The translations under genes were made by a program, and so were the position numbers. Below, piece after piece: positions 1 through 7,701 of a stretch of 11,003 nt of DNA. The DNA lies in contig CAWKPE010000022.1 of the NCBI GenBank assembly GCA_963851385.1, positions 1 to 11,003 of the forward strand. Reading direction: 5' to 3'. The stretch comes from CAWEFA01 sp963851385 (lineage in GTDB: Bacteria; Bacteroidota; Bacteroidia; Bacteroidales; DTGW01). The notes beneath the pieces are model-generated. The model did not search any database, was not told the DNA's origin, and saw only the letters and a list, made by a program, of their open reading frames with translations. Every line of letters starts with the position of its first letter. Positions within the stretch are counted from its first letter, which is position 1.

Positions 1-3000
1 TCAAAAGACATTTTTCCATCTTTTAAAATGTCTTCCGATATTTCACCCAGATTAAAATATAAATCACCCCCTGCTGTATTTGTAGAATCTTCTACATATG
101 GATCCATTAACCAAAATTCAATGAATGCAATATTTGATGCTTCAAAGTCAGGAGTGGGAATTGAACGCATTATTCCTCCCCAGCGATCTCTAGGATTATT
201 TAAACGACCATCTAAACCAACATCCGTAGTATAATTGTAAGGGCCTCTAAGGTAAGGATAATAAGTCACGTTCATAATAGGAAGATAACTGGGCTCATTA
301 GTCGGTACATCTTTGTTAGGAAACACGTCTGTTACAGCAAATCTGTGAACGTAAAAACTTGATCGTGAATCATTGCTATTTTTTATTGGATCCGGAGTTG
401 TACTGGTCATATCTATAAAAAGAGGATCGATATAATACCATGAAATTTTTGCACGTCCATATCCCGAACTAAGATCATTTACAATTGAATTATTTTTAAA
501 CGAACTTAAATCAAGGTTAATGGGTGCGCTTGAAAGATACCATCCCTGGGGTAATGACAAATCATATGGTGTTTCATTTCCTTCGAAATCATCAATATAA
601 GCAACACCATTTTTACCAATTGCACTTGAAGTGCCTGGAATAAGTTGGGCAAATTCACCGGAAAGAGTAATGCTTGATGGTTCCTTGGTTTGAATAAATG
701 GCAATTTGTCAATAAGAGTTGTCAGAAATTGCGAATTTGTTTTAAATGTAGAATTAAGTCCCCAAATGGTATTTGAAATAGGTTCATCACCAATATTGAC
801 CTTCGTAGTCAGTGGTCGCTCATTTAAGTGTAAAATTGTTGCACCGACATTAAAATCGTCAGAAAATTTATAATCGAGATGCGTACCGACCAATGTCTTG
901 GTTTGCATATTAAAATTAGAATTATTCTCGAGTGAAACTTGTATTGGCTGACCGGAATTCATGTATCCCGAGTTAATGATTTTAACAGTACCCATAGTAT
1001 AGTCAACAATGAAATCCTTTCCTTCCGTTAATTGAGTACCTCCGGAAGTTACTCTTACTGAACCTGCAGGGATATTCGTAGCATTAAGAGAAATATCAGA
1101 TGAAGAAGAAGATTTATAAGATCCCTTTAATTTGAATTTATTTTTGTCAGCAACCAGCCTTGCTTGTGTTAATGTAGAATCATAAAGTTCATGATAAACA
1201 TATTTTGTAGTATCAGTAATATTGAGTTTCTTAAGTCTTGAACTTAGTCCGCTTCCAAAAGGTTCTACCATAGGAAAAATTATACGCCCGTATTTTTGAT
1301 CTATTGTAACTCCACTAATAAAATCGAAAATACCATCTGGCCCTGGCATCATTTGCGAATTAACTTTATCCAAATCAAATAAACTCAAAAGGATAATTTT
1401 GCTTTTTACACCATTATTCTCAGGTAAGTAATTTATATCAGTTCCCAGATCATCGTCATGATAAAGGACATTTAAATAAAATTCATCCTGACTGAGATCA
1501 TAGGAACCAAGCGAATAAATATTTTTCATCATGAGAGACCATGTTTTGCTTACCGGAGAAAGATTCACTCCTTTTATAAGTTTTAAAACAAGAGGTTGCT
1601 TTGTATCAGGATTATCCGTAGATAATTGTCCAACTTTATAATTTCTTCCTCTGACCGTGTATTCATATGCCACAGCCATTATTTCACTGGGTTGCAGGGC
1701 AGAGTTGAGTGAAATATATCCTAAAGCTGGATTAAATGTGAACTCATTATCATTAAGTTTACGTGCATTACTAAGATTAGCATAATCTACTCCCTCTGTT
1801 AAACCTAGACTCATTAATGCATTAGGATTACTGCTATAAGTTTTTATTGCCTGTAATAATGCTGTTGAATAAAGGCTATTGGCATAATTGTCAGCATATC
1901 TATATTTAGGATTAAACGTAATACTTTTATTAGTCATTACAGATTTATTAATCTCTCCCAAATCGGTGAAACCAACTATAGAGCGAAAAACCGTATAGTT
2001 GTTACTTATGTTCGAAACCCACACTTCAATTTTTGTGATTGTAAAATCAGAAGTAATCCGTGGTAAAGTTTCATGAGCTTTATCAAAACCGTCTCTAAAA
2101 GTATGAGCCAGAAAAAAATGTTTATTCGCTTCATATTGATCGGCGGTAATTTCGAAATCAGTGACCCGTGCCCCACCCTGAAGCTGAATTTCCTGTGATT
2201 GTCCTTTTTGCTGGGAAAGTACAGTAGTAACATATAGTTTACCAAATTGCATTTCAGTTTTTATACCAAAAAGACTTTGGCTCCCTGTAATCAATGACCC
2301 TGACAAAGGCATTGTAACATCTCCGGCTTCAACTTTTTTAACAATTTCATCTTCGTCCCCGGTATATTCAATCTTGGTTTTATTCTCAAAATCGAATGTA
2401 GCATCGGTATTGTAACTTATACCTACCTTAAGCCTATCGCCTATTGTTCCTGTAACATTCATTTGTATTTTTTCATCAAAATCAAATGAAGGAACTGTTC
2501 GCTGGTTCACAGGAATCTGTGGATTGAAATTTGAATTAATGTCAATTTTAAAGATTAATTCTGCTTGTCCCTGAGGTACAATATTAATAGTATTGCTCCC
2601 AAATATTTTATCAAAAGCTTGTCCACCAAAATTAAATGAAGGCCTTAATCCGCGTTGATCAAGAGATTTTCCTCCATTGGCCTGAGATTGCCAATAGTTG
2701 CGAACTGTCCTGTGCATTTCGTACTTTTGAAATTCATTTATTGACATATATGAAGAAGGCCGGTAATCAACTTTGCCAATTTTGTTTGTAAAAATATATT
2801 GATGGGTAACCGGATCAAATATTACTTCAGATTTAAAATTGGCAGGTTGCCTAAGCTGGATACCTTCTGCTCGTTTTAAATCACCAACCGGATACACAGG
2901 ATCATTTCTAAGTTTGAATTGCGGACCCTGAGCTTTAACATTGGCAAGTGTATCATTAAGAAGTGAATCTACTATTGGATCATCAGACTTGTGGAAAAAT

Positions 3001-3086
3001 GAATAAGAAGCTTGAGAATTAAACCACAAAGCACCAAATGATAACAGAATTGTACCCGATAGAATATATTTAAAATTTTTACTCAA
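1..3086 (-). CDS. sprA: T9SS outer-membrane translocon SprA (SovA), N-terminal part
   Basis: SprA forms the very large outer-membrane channel of the type IX secretion system, which exports adhesins, gliding-motility proteins and hydrolases. The frame reads without a stop from the TTG at 3086 to the window edge (1,028 codons; the whole family protein is about 2,400 residues, so the C-terminal half lies off the left edge). Recognisable family stretches include FGSNTINIVPQGQAELIFK, PLSGSLITGSQSLFGIKTE, AYIDDFEGNETPYDLSLPQGW, and near the edge FIEFWLMDPYVEDS followed by GGDLYFNLGEISEDILKDG. The first 26 or so residues (MSKNFKYILSGTILLSFGAL then WFNSQA) look like a Sec signal peptide, which supports the TTG start; no in-frame ATG lies near, and an in-frame TGA (the ruvA stop) bounds it upstream. 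It lies 21 nt after ruvA and is probably cotranscribed. Family assignment is secure; the exact start is less so. Confidence 0.95.
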   Translation of the reverse strand, partial: MSKNFKYILSGTILLSFGALWFNSQASYSFFHKSDDPIVDSLLNDTLANVKAQGPQFKLRNDPVYPVGDLKRAEGIQLRQPANFKSEVIFDPVTHQYIFTNKIGKVDYRPSSYMSINEFQKYEMHRTVRNYWQSQANGGKSLDQRGLRPSFNFGGQAFDKIFGSNTINIVPQGQAELIFKIDINSNFNPQIPVNQRTVPSFDFDEKIQMNVTGTIGDRLKVGISYNTDATFDFENKTKIEYTGDEDEIVKKVEAGDVTMPLSGSLITGSQSLFGIKTEMQFGKLYVTTVLSQQKGQSQEIQLQGGARVTDFEITADQYEANKHFFLAHTFRDGFDKAHETLPRITSDFTITKIEVWVSNISNNYTVFRSIVGFTDLGEINKSVMTNKSITFNPKYRYADNYANSLYSTALLQAIKTYSSNPNALMSLGLTEGVDYANLSNARKLNDNEFTFNPALGYISLNSALQPSEIMAVAYEYTVRGRNYKVGQLSTDNPDTKQPLVLKLIKGVNLSPVSKTWSLMMKNIYSLGSYDLSQDEFYLNVLYHDDDLGTDINYLPENNGVKSKIILLSLFDLDKVNSQMMPGPDGIFDFISGVTIDQKYGRIIFPMVEPFGSGLSSRLKKLNITDTTKYVYHELYDSTLTQARLVADKNKFKLKGSYKSSSSSDISLNATNIPAGSVRVTSGGTQLTEGKDFIVDYTMGTVKIINSGYMNSGQPIQVSLENNSNFNMQTKTLVGTHLDYKFSDDFNVGATILHLNERPLTTKVNIGDEPISNTIWGLNSTFKTNSQFLTTLIDKLPFIQTKEPSSITLSGEFAQLIPGTSSAIGKNGVAYIDDFEGNETPYDLSLPQGWYLSSAPINLDLSSFKNNSIVNDLSSGYGRAKISWYYIDPLFIDMTSTTPDPIKNSNDSRSSFYVHRFAVTDVFPNKDVPTNEPSYLPIMNVTYYPYLRGPYNYTTDVGLDGRLNNPRDRWGGIMRSIPTPDFEASNIAFIEFWLMDPYVEDSTNTAGGDLYFNLGEISEDILKDGKMSF

Positions 3087-3107
3087 ATCGACAAATAAAA
3101 AGTTGAA

Positions 3108-3689
3108 TCACAATACTTTTAACGCCTTTTTTATTAGTTCTTCCACTGTCAACCCTTTAGATTCCCGTGTAATCTGCAATAAAGTTTTTTCAACCAGGGT
3201 TTTTTGGAAACCTAACATCACTAATGCAGATAACGCTTCTTCGGTTGTTGTATTGTATTCGGAATAAATTATTTCATCAGAAATATGAACTTTAGCCATT
3301 TTATCTTTCAAATCAACTACCATCCGCTGTGCTGTTTTTGCTCCTATACCTTTTATACTCTGTAATAAATGTATATTTTCTTTTGTAATGGCCTGAGCAA
3401 CTTCGTCAGGTGTAAGCGACGAAAGAATCATACGGGAAGTATTTGCTCCAATCCCTGACACTGAGATAAGTAATCTGAATACATCGCGTTCCTTTTTATT
3501 TTTAAATCCATATAATAAATGCGCATCATCTCTGATAATCTGGTGAACAAATATCTTTTCAATATTTTCAATCTTTAATGCCGAATAAGTATTAACTGAA
3601 ATATTCAGCATGTAGCCAATATTATTGATTTCGAGTACAACATTTGTCGGTGTAAGTTCTGTAATCTTTCCAAGTAAATAATCAAACAT
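3108..3689 (-). CDS. ruvA: Holliday junction branch migration complex subunit RuvA
   Basis: RuvA binds four-way Holliday junctions as a tetramer and loads the RuvB helicase motors for branch migration during recombinational repair in the cytoplasm. The 193-residue product has the normal family length and order: an OB-fold N-terminal domain (about 1-62, beginning MFDYLLGKITEL, with NNIGYMLNIS at 22-31), two helix-hairpin-helix DNA-binding motifs (VSGIGANTSRMIL at about 77-89 and IKGIGAKTAQRMV at about 112-124), a variable acidic linker (about 133-148), and the C-terminal RuvB-contacting domain III (TEEALSALVMLGF at 149-161, ending ELIKKALKVL). The ATG start gives a canonical N terminus. It is the upstream gene of a ruvA-sprA pair; the pairing is known from other Bacteroidota and appears positional rather than functional. 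I found no clear TAnnTTTG promoter box upstream on this strand. Confidence 0.97.
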   Translation of the reverse strand: MFDYLLGKITELTPTNVVLEINNIGYMLNISVNTYSALKIENIEKIFVHQIIRDDAHLLYGFKNKKERDVFRLLISVSGIGANTSRMILSSLTPDEVAQAITKENIHLLQSIKGIGAKTAQRMVVDLKDKMAKVHISDEIIYSEYNTTTEEALSALVMLGFQKTLVEKTLLQITRESKGLTVEELIKKALKVL

Positions 3690-4061
3690 AAAATATAAAT
3701 ATTTATTAAACTTTTAAACGTTAGTTTTGAATTCTTTAAGAGTTAATTTCTAGCCTTCTAAAGAATAATTGTTTGATAAAGTGCCGCTAAATTACTAAAA
3801 AAAAGCAAAAAGGAAACAGTAATATTTCAGTTTGAAATTGCAATTAATAAATTATAGAATAAAGATACTTCACCAGAATTATCTCTACTATTTTCAATGC
3901 TCAGATTATGGAATTCGTCAAACATTTATTGTGGTTAGCGCTCATTATTTCCAACTTCGTAAAAAAAATAACCTTTTTCTATTAAATTAGGCCGAAATAT
4001 TTGGTTTTCCGACAATATTAAAGTAATTTAGAATTAGGAACCTTGTTAATGACTGGTTAAC
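3690..4061. other. Divergent intergenic region between ruvA and the export operon
   Basis: This AT-rich gap of 372 bases separates the divergent ruvA and HlyD genes. It holds a candidate promoter for the rightward operon near its right end. An isolated TAGTTTTG at 3722-3729 also fits the TAnnTTTG box, but it lacks an upstream TTTG partner and lies 330 bases from the gene. A 25-codon ORF at 3908-3985 is discussed under findings and is not called as a gene. I see no convincing hairpin, RNA gene or precursor peptide with a GG-type leader. Confidence 0.6.
4000..4031 (+). promoter_or_regulatory. Candidate Bacteroidota-type promoter for the export operon
   Basis: A TTTG at 4000-4003 is followed after 20 bases by TAATTTAG at 4024-4031, one mismatch from the TAnnTTTG -7 box used by the Bacteroidota housekeeping sigma factor. 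Spacing fits the usual -33/-7 arrangement. Transcription would begin near 4038, about 24 bases before the HlyD start codon. Such short AT-rich matches occur by chance, so this is only a candidate. Confidence 0.35.
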
Positions 4062-5219
4062 ATGTCAGTGAAGATAAGTGACGATTCTGACCTAAACAGG
4101 TTTATCCGCGACATCAACTTTACAAAATTCTCAACGCCGGGCCTGATTATATATTTAATAATTTCAGTATTGGTTATTTCACTGGTAATTGCAGCCGCGT
4201 TTATTCATATTCCAATTACAATTCAGGCTGACGGAATTATCAGACCTTTGAGCGAAAAATCTTATGTAAAAACTTTACTTACTGAGAAAGTTGTAAAAGT
4301 GTATAAAAAAGAAGGAGATTTTGTCCAGGCTGGTGACACTATCTTAAGCTTATCAACAGAAAAGCAATCCATTAAAGAAAATGCCATAAAACAAATTAAT
4401 GAGTTAGAAAACATTTATATAGCTGATTTAACAAAATTAAGTGCATCAAAAGGAAACATCATGCCAGAATCAGAATTATACATTAAAGAGTATTCGACCT
4501 TTAAAAGTAAACAAGATGAATTAAACAACAAGCTTAACAAAGCGAAAAAGGAATTCGATCGTAATAAATTGCTGTTTAACAACGGAATAATATCCGAAAA
4601 AGATTATGACGATTTCAAATATCAATATTCAATGGCTCAAAATGAACTAAATATTTTTATTTCTTCAAAACTTTCAGAATGGCAAAATTCGCTTTCAAAT
4701 TATGAAAATGATATCAAGCAAAATGAAAATGACTTAAAAAGCATTGAAAAAGAAAAAGAATGCTTTGAGATAATTGCCCCAATAAATGGTATTATAGAGG
4801 AACTAAAAGGTATTTTTACCGGAACTAATGTTGAAGCCGGGCAGGTTGTAGCTATTATAAGTCCTGATTCAGGCATGCTTGCAGAAATATTTGTCACTCC
4901 CAAAGATATTGGATTTATCAGAAATAATTATCCTGTAAAAATCCAGGTAGATGCTTTTAATTATACTGAATGGGGCATGATAAGCGGAAAAATTACCGAC
5001 ATATCTGATGACTATATTTTAATAAATAACTCTCCTTGCTTTCGAATCCGTTGTTCTTTGAATAGTTTACAACTTCAACTTAAGAATGGTGTAGTAGGCA
5101 GATTAAAAAAAGGAATGACAATAAGAGCCAGATTTGTAGTTACAGAAAAAACAATTCTTCAATTAATTTATGAAAATATTGATAATTTATTAAATCCAAC
5201 GCAAAAAGAAACCTTATAA
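4062..5219 (+). CDS. HlyD-family membrane fusion protein (periplasmic adaptor)
   Basis: This protein would bridge an inner-membrane ABC exporter to an outer-membrane TolC-type channel. The 385 residues follow the HlyD plan: a short cytoplasmic N terminus (1-26), one membrane helix (about 27-50, LIIYLIISVLVISLVIAAAF), the first lipoyl half-motif (about 56-98, with VKVYKKEGDFVQAGDTI), a long charged coiled-coil hairpin (about 100-235) with the typical tip LLFNNGIISEKDYDDFK at 170-186, the second lipoyl half (about 236-268, IIAPINGIIEELKG then NVEAGQVVAII), and a beta-barrel C-terminal part (about 270-362). The ATG at 4062 is preferred because the nearby ATG at 4050 meets a stop after two codons. 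The exporter gene starts 15 bases downstream, so the two form an operon. No outer-membrane channel gene is in the window. The frame is intact. Confidence 0.9.
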   Translation: MSVKISDDSDLNRFIRDINFTKFSTPGLIIYLIISVLVISLVIAAAFIHIPITIQADGIIRPLSEKSYVKTLLTEKVVKVYKKEGDFVQAGDTILSLSTEKQSIKENAIKQINELENIYIADLTKLSASKGNIMPESELYIKEYSTFKSKQDELNNKLNKAKKEFDRNKLLFNNGIISEKDYDDFKYQYSMAQNELNIFISSKLSEWQNSLSNYENDIKQNENDLKSIEKEKECFEIIAPINGIIEELKGIFTGTNVEAGQVVAIISPDSGMLAEIFVTPKDIGFIRNNYPVKIQVDAFNYTEWGMISGKITDISDDYILINNSPCFRIRCSLNSLQLQLKNGVVGRLKKGMTIRARFVVTEKTILQLIYENIDNLLNPTQKETL

Positions 5220-5234
5220 CTAACACTAAATAAA

Positions 5235-7485
5235 ATGAACCCAAAGCTAAAATGGAAACAAACCAGTAATGACGAGAATATAGCTGCTTGCCTGGCTTCT
5301 TTAGCTTTATATTACAATTGCAACATCCCGTTTTTTAGAATTACACAGTTCTTTTCGGCAAATGATGACAAAAGAAATTTAAGCCAAAATTCAGGTAAAT
5401 TCGAACAAATTGGATTCAAAGCTAAAGTAATTTCAACAGACTGGAACGTAAAAAGCATAACATGGCCTTTAATGGCTTTGTATGCAAATGAAGGCGAAGA
5501 AGAAAGATTTGTAGTTGTTTATAAAAAAGGACTACAATCAACAACCATTATGGATCCTCTTTCAGGTAATTTTGAAAAAATCAGACGTTTAGATTTTGAA
5601 AAAAACTATAAAGGAATACTGGTTTTTGTTGTACCTGTTGACTCTATCGAGAAGTATAAAAAAGCGAATAACTTTCAGCGTTTTGGTTATTTATTGAAAG
5701 CTCATAAGGCTAAGCTTCTTCAATCATTTATTGGTGCATTGGCAGAGATAATCCTGGAATTGACAGCAATAATTTATATTTTAAAAATTGTAGATTATGT
5801 GCTTACTGATGGAAATACAAATCTTTTAAACTTAATGAGCTTGGCGATGCTCGTATTTCTTGTGCTTAGAATCGTACTTAATGTTTGCCGCAGATTATTA
5901 ATACTAAAAGTAGAGACGAACATTGATGGCAGACTTACTTTAGCTTACTATAACCAGATTATTTCACTTCCTAAAAATTTCTATCAAACCAATAAAAATG
6001 GTGATTTGACTTCACGCATTTATGATGTAAATGAAATAAGCCAGTTTACAACAAGTGTAGTCCAAAAAATGATTTTGAACACACTATTTATTGCATTCTC
6101 ATTGCTTTTCATGTTTGCATATTCATGGAAACTTACACTGGCTGTATTTATTTCACTATTTTTATATTATTGCCTTTATACCTTTTATAAAAAAACCAGT
6201 GAAGTATATTTTAGAAAATATAAAATAAATTACTCAGATTTTTATGCCCACTTTACAGAATCTTTATCTTCAATTGATACAATTAAAAATTTTTCAGCAG
6301 GTCAATTTTTTAGTAATATAGCAGAAAGTAAATATATTTCGTTTCTTAAAACTAAATATAAGACCTCTGTTATTAATATTATTCTTGAAAATAGTACAGA
6401 ATTAATATCAGGAGTTGCTATAATCGTTATTATGTGGTTTGGTTCCTTAATGGTCATAAATCATTATATAACACCAGGTGCATTAATTTCCTTCTATGTT
6501 TTGTTGGGATATCTATTTACACCGGCTAAAAACCTGGTTTATTCAAATTATTCGGCACAACTTGCATTAATTGCTACTGACAGGTTATTTGAAATAATGG
6601 AATTAAGTACCGAAAATGATGATAAGCCCGGAATAACATTGCCAAAAGGTTTTAAAGGAGATATAAGGCTAAATAATATTAGTTTTCATTATGGATCAAA
6701 TAAATTACTGTTTGATAAATTAAGCTTAAAATTTCCTTCTGGTAAGACCACTGCAATTGTCGGTGAAAGCGGTTCAGGTAAAACAACTTTGGTTTCTTTA
6801 ATTCAGAAGTTGTTCGTACCTGATGAAGGAGCAATATATTTTGAGGATTATAACCTGGCTAATATCAGTATTAATAGTCTTAGAAATCATATAGGTATTG
6901 TTCCACAAAAGGTAGATTTATTTGCTGGAACAATTGTTGAAAATATAGCACTTGGACAATTAAACCCCGATATGCGTAAAATCGTCGATCTTTGCAAATT
7001 ATTGGGTATAAATAAATTTATTGAAAACCTTGACAATGGTTACAACACTCAGGTAGGCGAGCAAGGCTCGATGCTCTCGGGAGGTGAAAGACAACGGATT
7101 GCCATTGTCCGGGCCCTGTATAAAGATCCTGAAATATTAATTCTTGATGAAGCTACATCTGCTCTTGATTCCGCATCTGAAATTTATGTAAAAAATGTCA
7201 TACAGCTCTTGCGTCAAAAAGGCAAAACAATTATACATAATTGCTCACAGGTTAAGTACTATAATGGAGGCAGATAATATACTTGTATTGAAACATGGAG
7301 AAATAGTGGAAGAGGGCACTCATATTCAGTTAATGCATAAAAAGCAGCATTATTATCGCATGTGGACATATCAATATCCAAGGGTAGATCAGGGAGCATG
7401 GACATATTGGGAAAACATTTTGGATCGCGTTCAATACTTCATACTTCAAAAGATGCAGTTTACACTATTAATAAAAATATTTTAA
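5235..7485 (+). pseudogene. Bacteriocin-type ABC exporter with degenerate C39 domain, frameshifted before the H-loop
   Basis: This is a half-size exporter: N-terminal C39-like domain (1-140), six-helix transmembrane domain (about 150-440), ATPase (about 470-end). Motifs: Walker A GESGSGKT 510-517, Q-loop Q558, signature LSGGERQ 614-620, Walker B and Glu ILILDEA 634-640, D-loop SALD 642-645. The C39 region keeps the family framework KQ...AACLAS (8-22) and MDP (106-108), but the catalytic Cys is Asn15 and the catalytic His is Arg91, so leader cleavage is not expected; it resembles the C39-like domains of HlyB-type exporters. The opening frame stops at 7277 after KTIIHNCSQ. Removing one base, best C7236, restores KTIIIIAHRLSTIMEADNIL with the H-loop His and continues to 7485 (749 residues). 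The last 30 or so residues after MWTYQYPRV may be non-native read-through. It may be a pseudogene, a single-base sequence error or, less likely, a recoded gene. It partners the HlyD gene upstream. Confidence 0.85.
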
Positions 7486-7532
7486 ATGAAGAATAGATAA
7501 ATAGATTATGCTATAATAATCATTAAATTAAT

Positions 7533-7542
7533 AATTCCTAAT
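7533..7542. repeat. Left copy of flanking direct repeat AATTCCTAAT
   Basis: This 10-base direct repeat abuts the left outer arm of the element at 7543-7665 and recurs exactly at 7666-7675 abutting the right arm. Its exact placement at both boundaries is what makes a target-site duplication likely rather than chance. Confidence 0.7.
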
Positions 7543-7665
7543 CAATGTCGTTTAGTTAAGCAGTTTTATATCATTGGTCATACTTCGACAAGCTCAGTAT
7601 GACCTCATTTTATTGTCAACCTGAGCTTGTCGAAGGGTGTTTCGTTCCTTAATTAAACGACATTG
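7543..7665. mobile_element. MITE-like palindromic element with 10-bp flanking duplication
   Basis: The element is 123 bp and non-coding. Outer arms CAATGTCGTTTAGTTAAG (7543-7560) and CTTAATTAAACGACATTG (7648-7665) are inverted with one mismatch in 18. Inside lies a perfect 15-bp inverted pair, CTTCGACAAGCTCAG (7583-7597) and CTGAGCTTGTCGAAG (7621-7635). A further small hairpin pairs GTCATACT (7577-7584) with AGTATGAC (7596-7603). The element is bounded on both sides by AATTCCTAAT (7533-7542 and 7666-7675), as expected of a target-site duplication. It lies between two convergent broken genes and could also end transcription from both sides. No transposase is present, so any mobilisation would be in trans. 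The parent family is unknown. Confidence 0.75.
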
Positions 7666-7675
7666 AATTCCTAAT
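7666..7675. repeat. Right copy of flanking direct repeat AATTCCTAAT
   Basis: This is the exact second copy of the 10-base repeat, starting at the base after the right outer arm. Together with the copy at 7533-7542 it defines the element boundaries. Confidence 0.7.
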
Positions 7676-7701
7676 AGTAGTCATTAGAATATTATCAAAA
7701 T

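Noticed and set aside
506..2245. Short minus-strand ORFs at 506-712 and 2006-2245 and a plus-strand ORF at 28-234
   Set aside because: They lie in other frames of sprA, whose own frame is open throughout and gives recognisable family sequence.
4700..4903. A 67-codon minus-strand ORF
   Set aside because: It is antisense to the second lipoyl half of the HlyD-type gene and has no recognisable product.
7221..7245. Programmed ribosomal frameshift in the exporter
   Set aside because: There is no slippery heptamer at the junction, no obvious downstream pseudoknot, and such recoding is not established for this family, so mutation or error is simpler.
7195..7485. A separate 96-residue protein starting at the ATG at 7195
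   Set aside because: From 7237 it is plainly the displaced C terminus of the ABC exporter (IIAHRLSTIMEADNIL); the codons before that are out-of-frame Walker B-downstream sequence.
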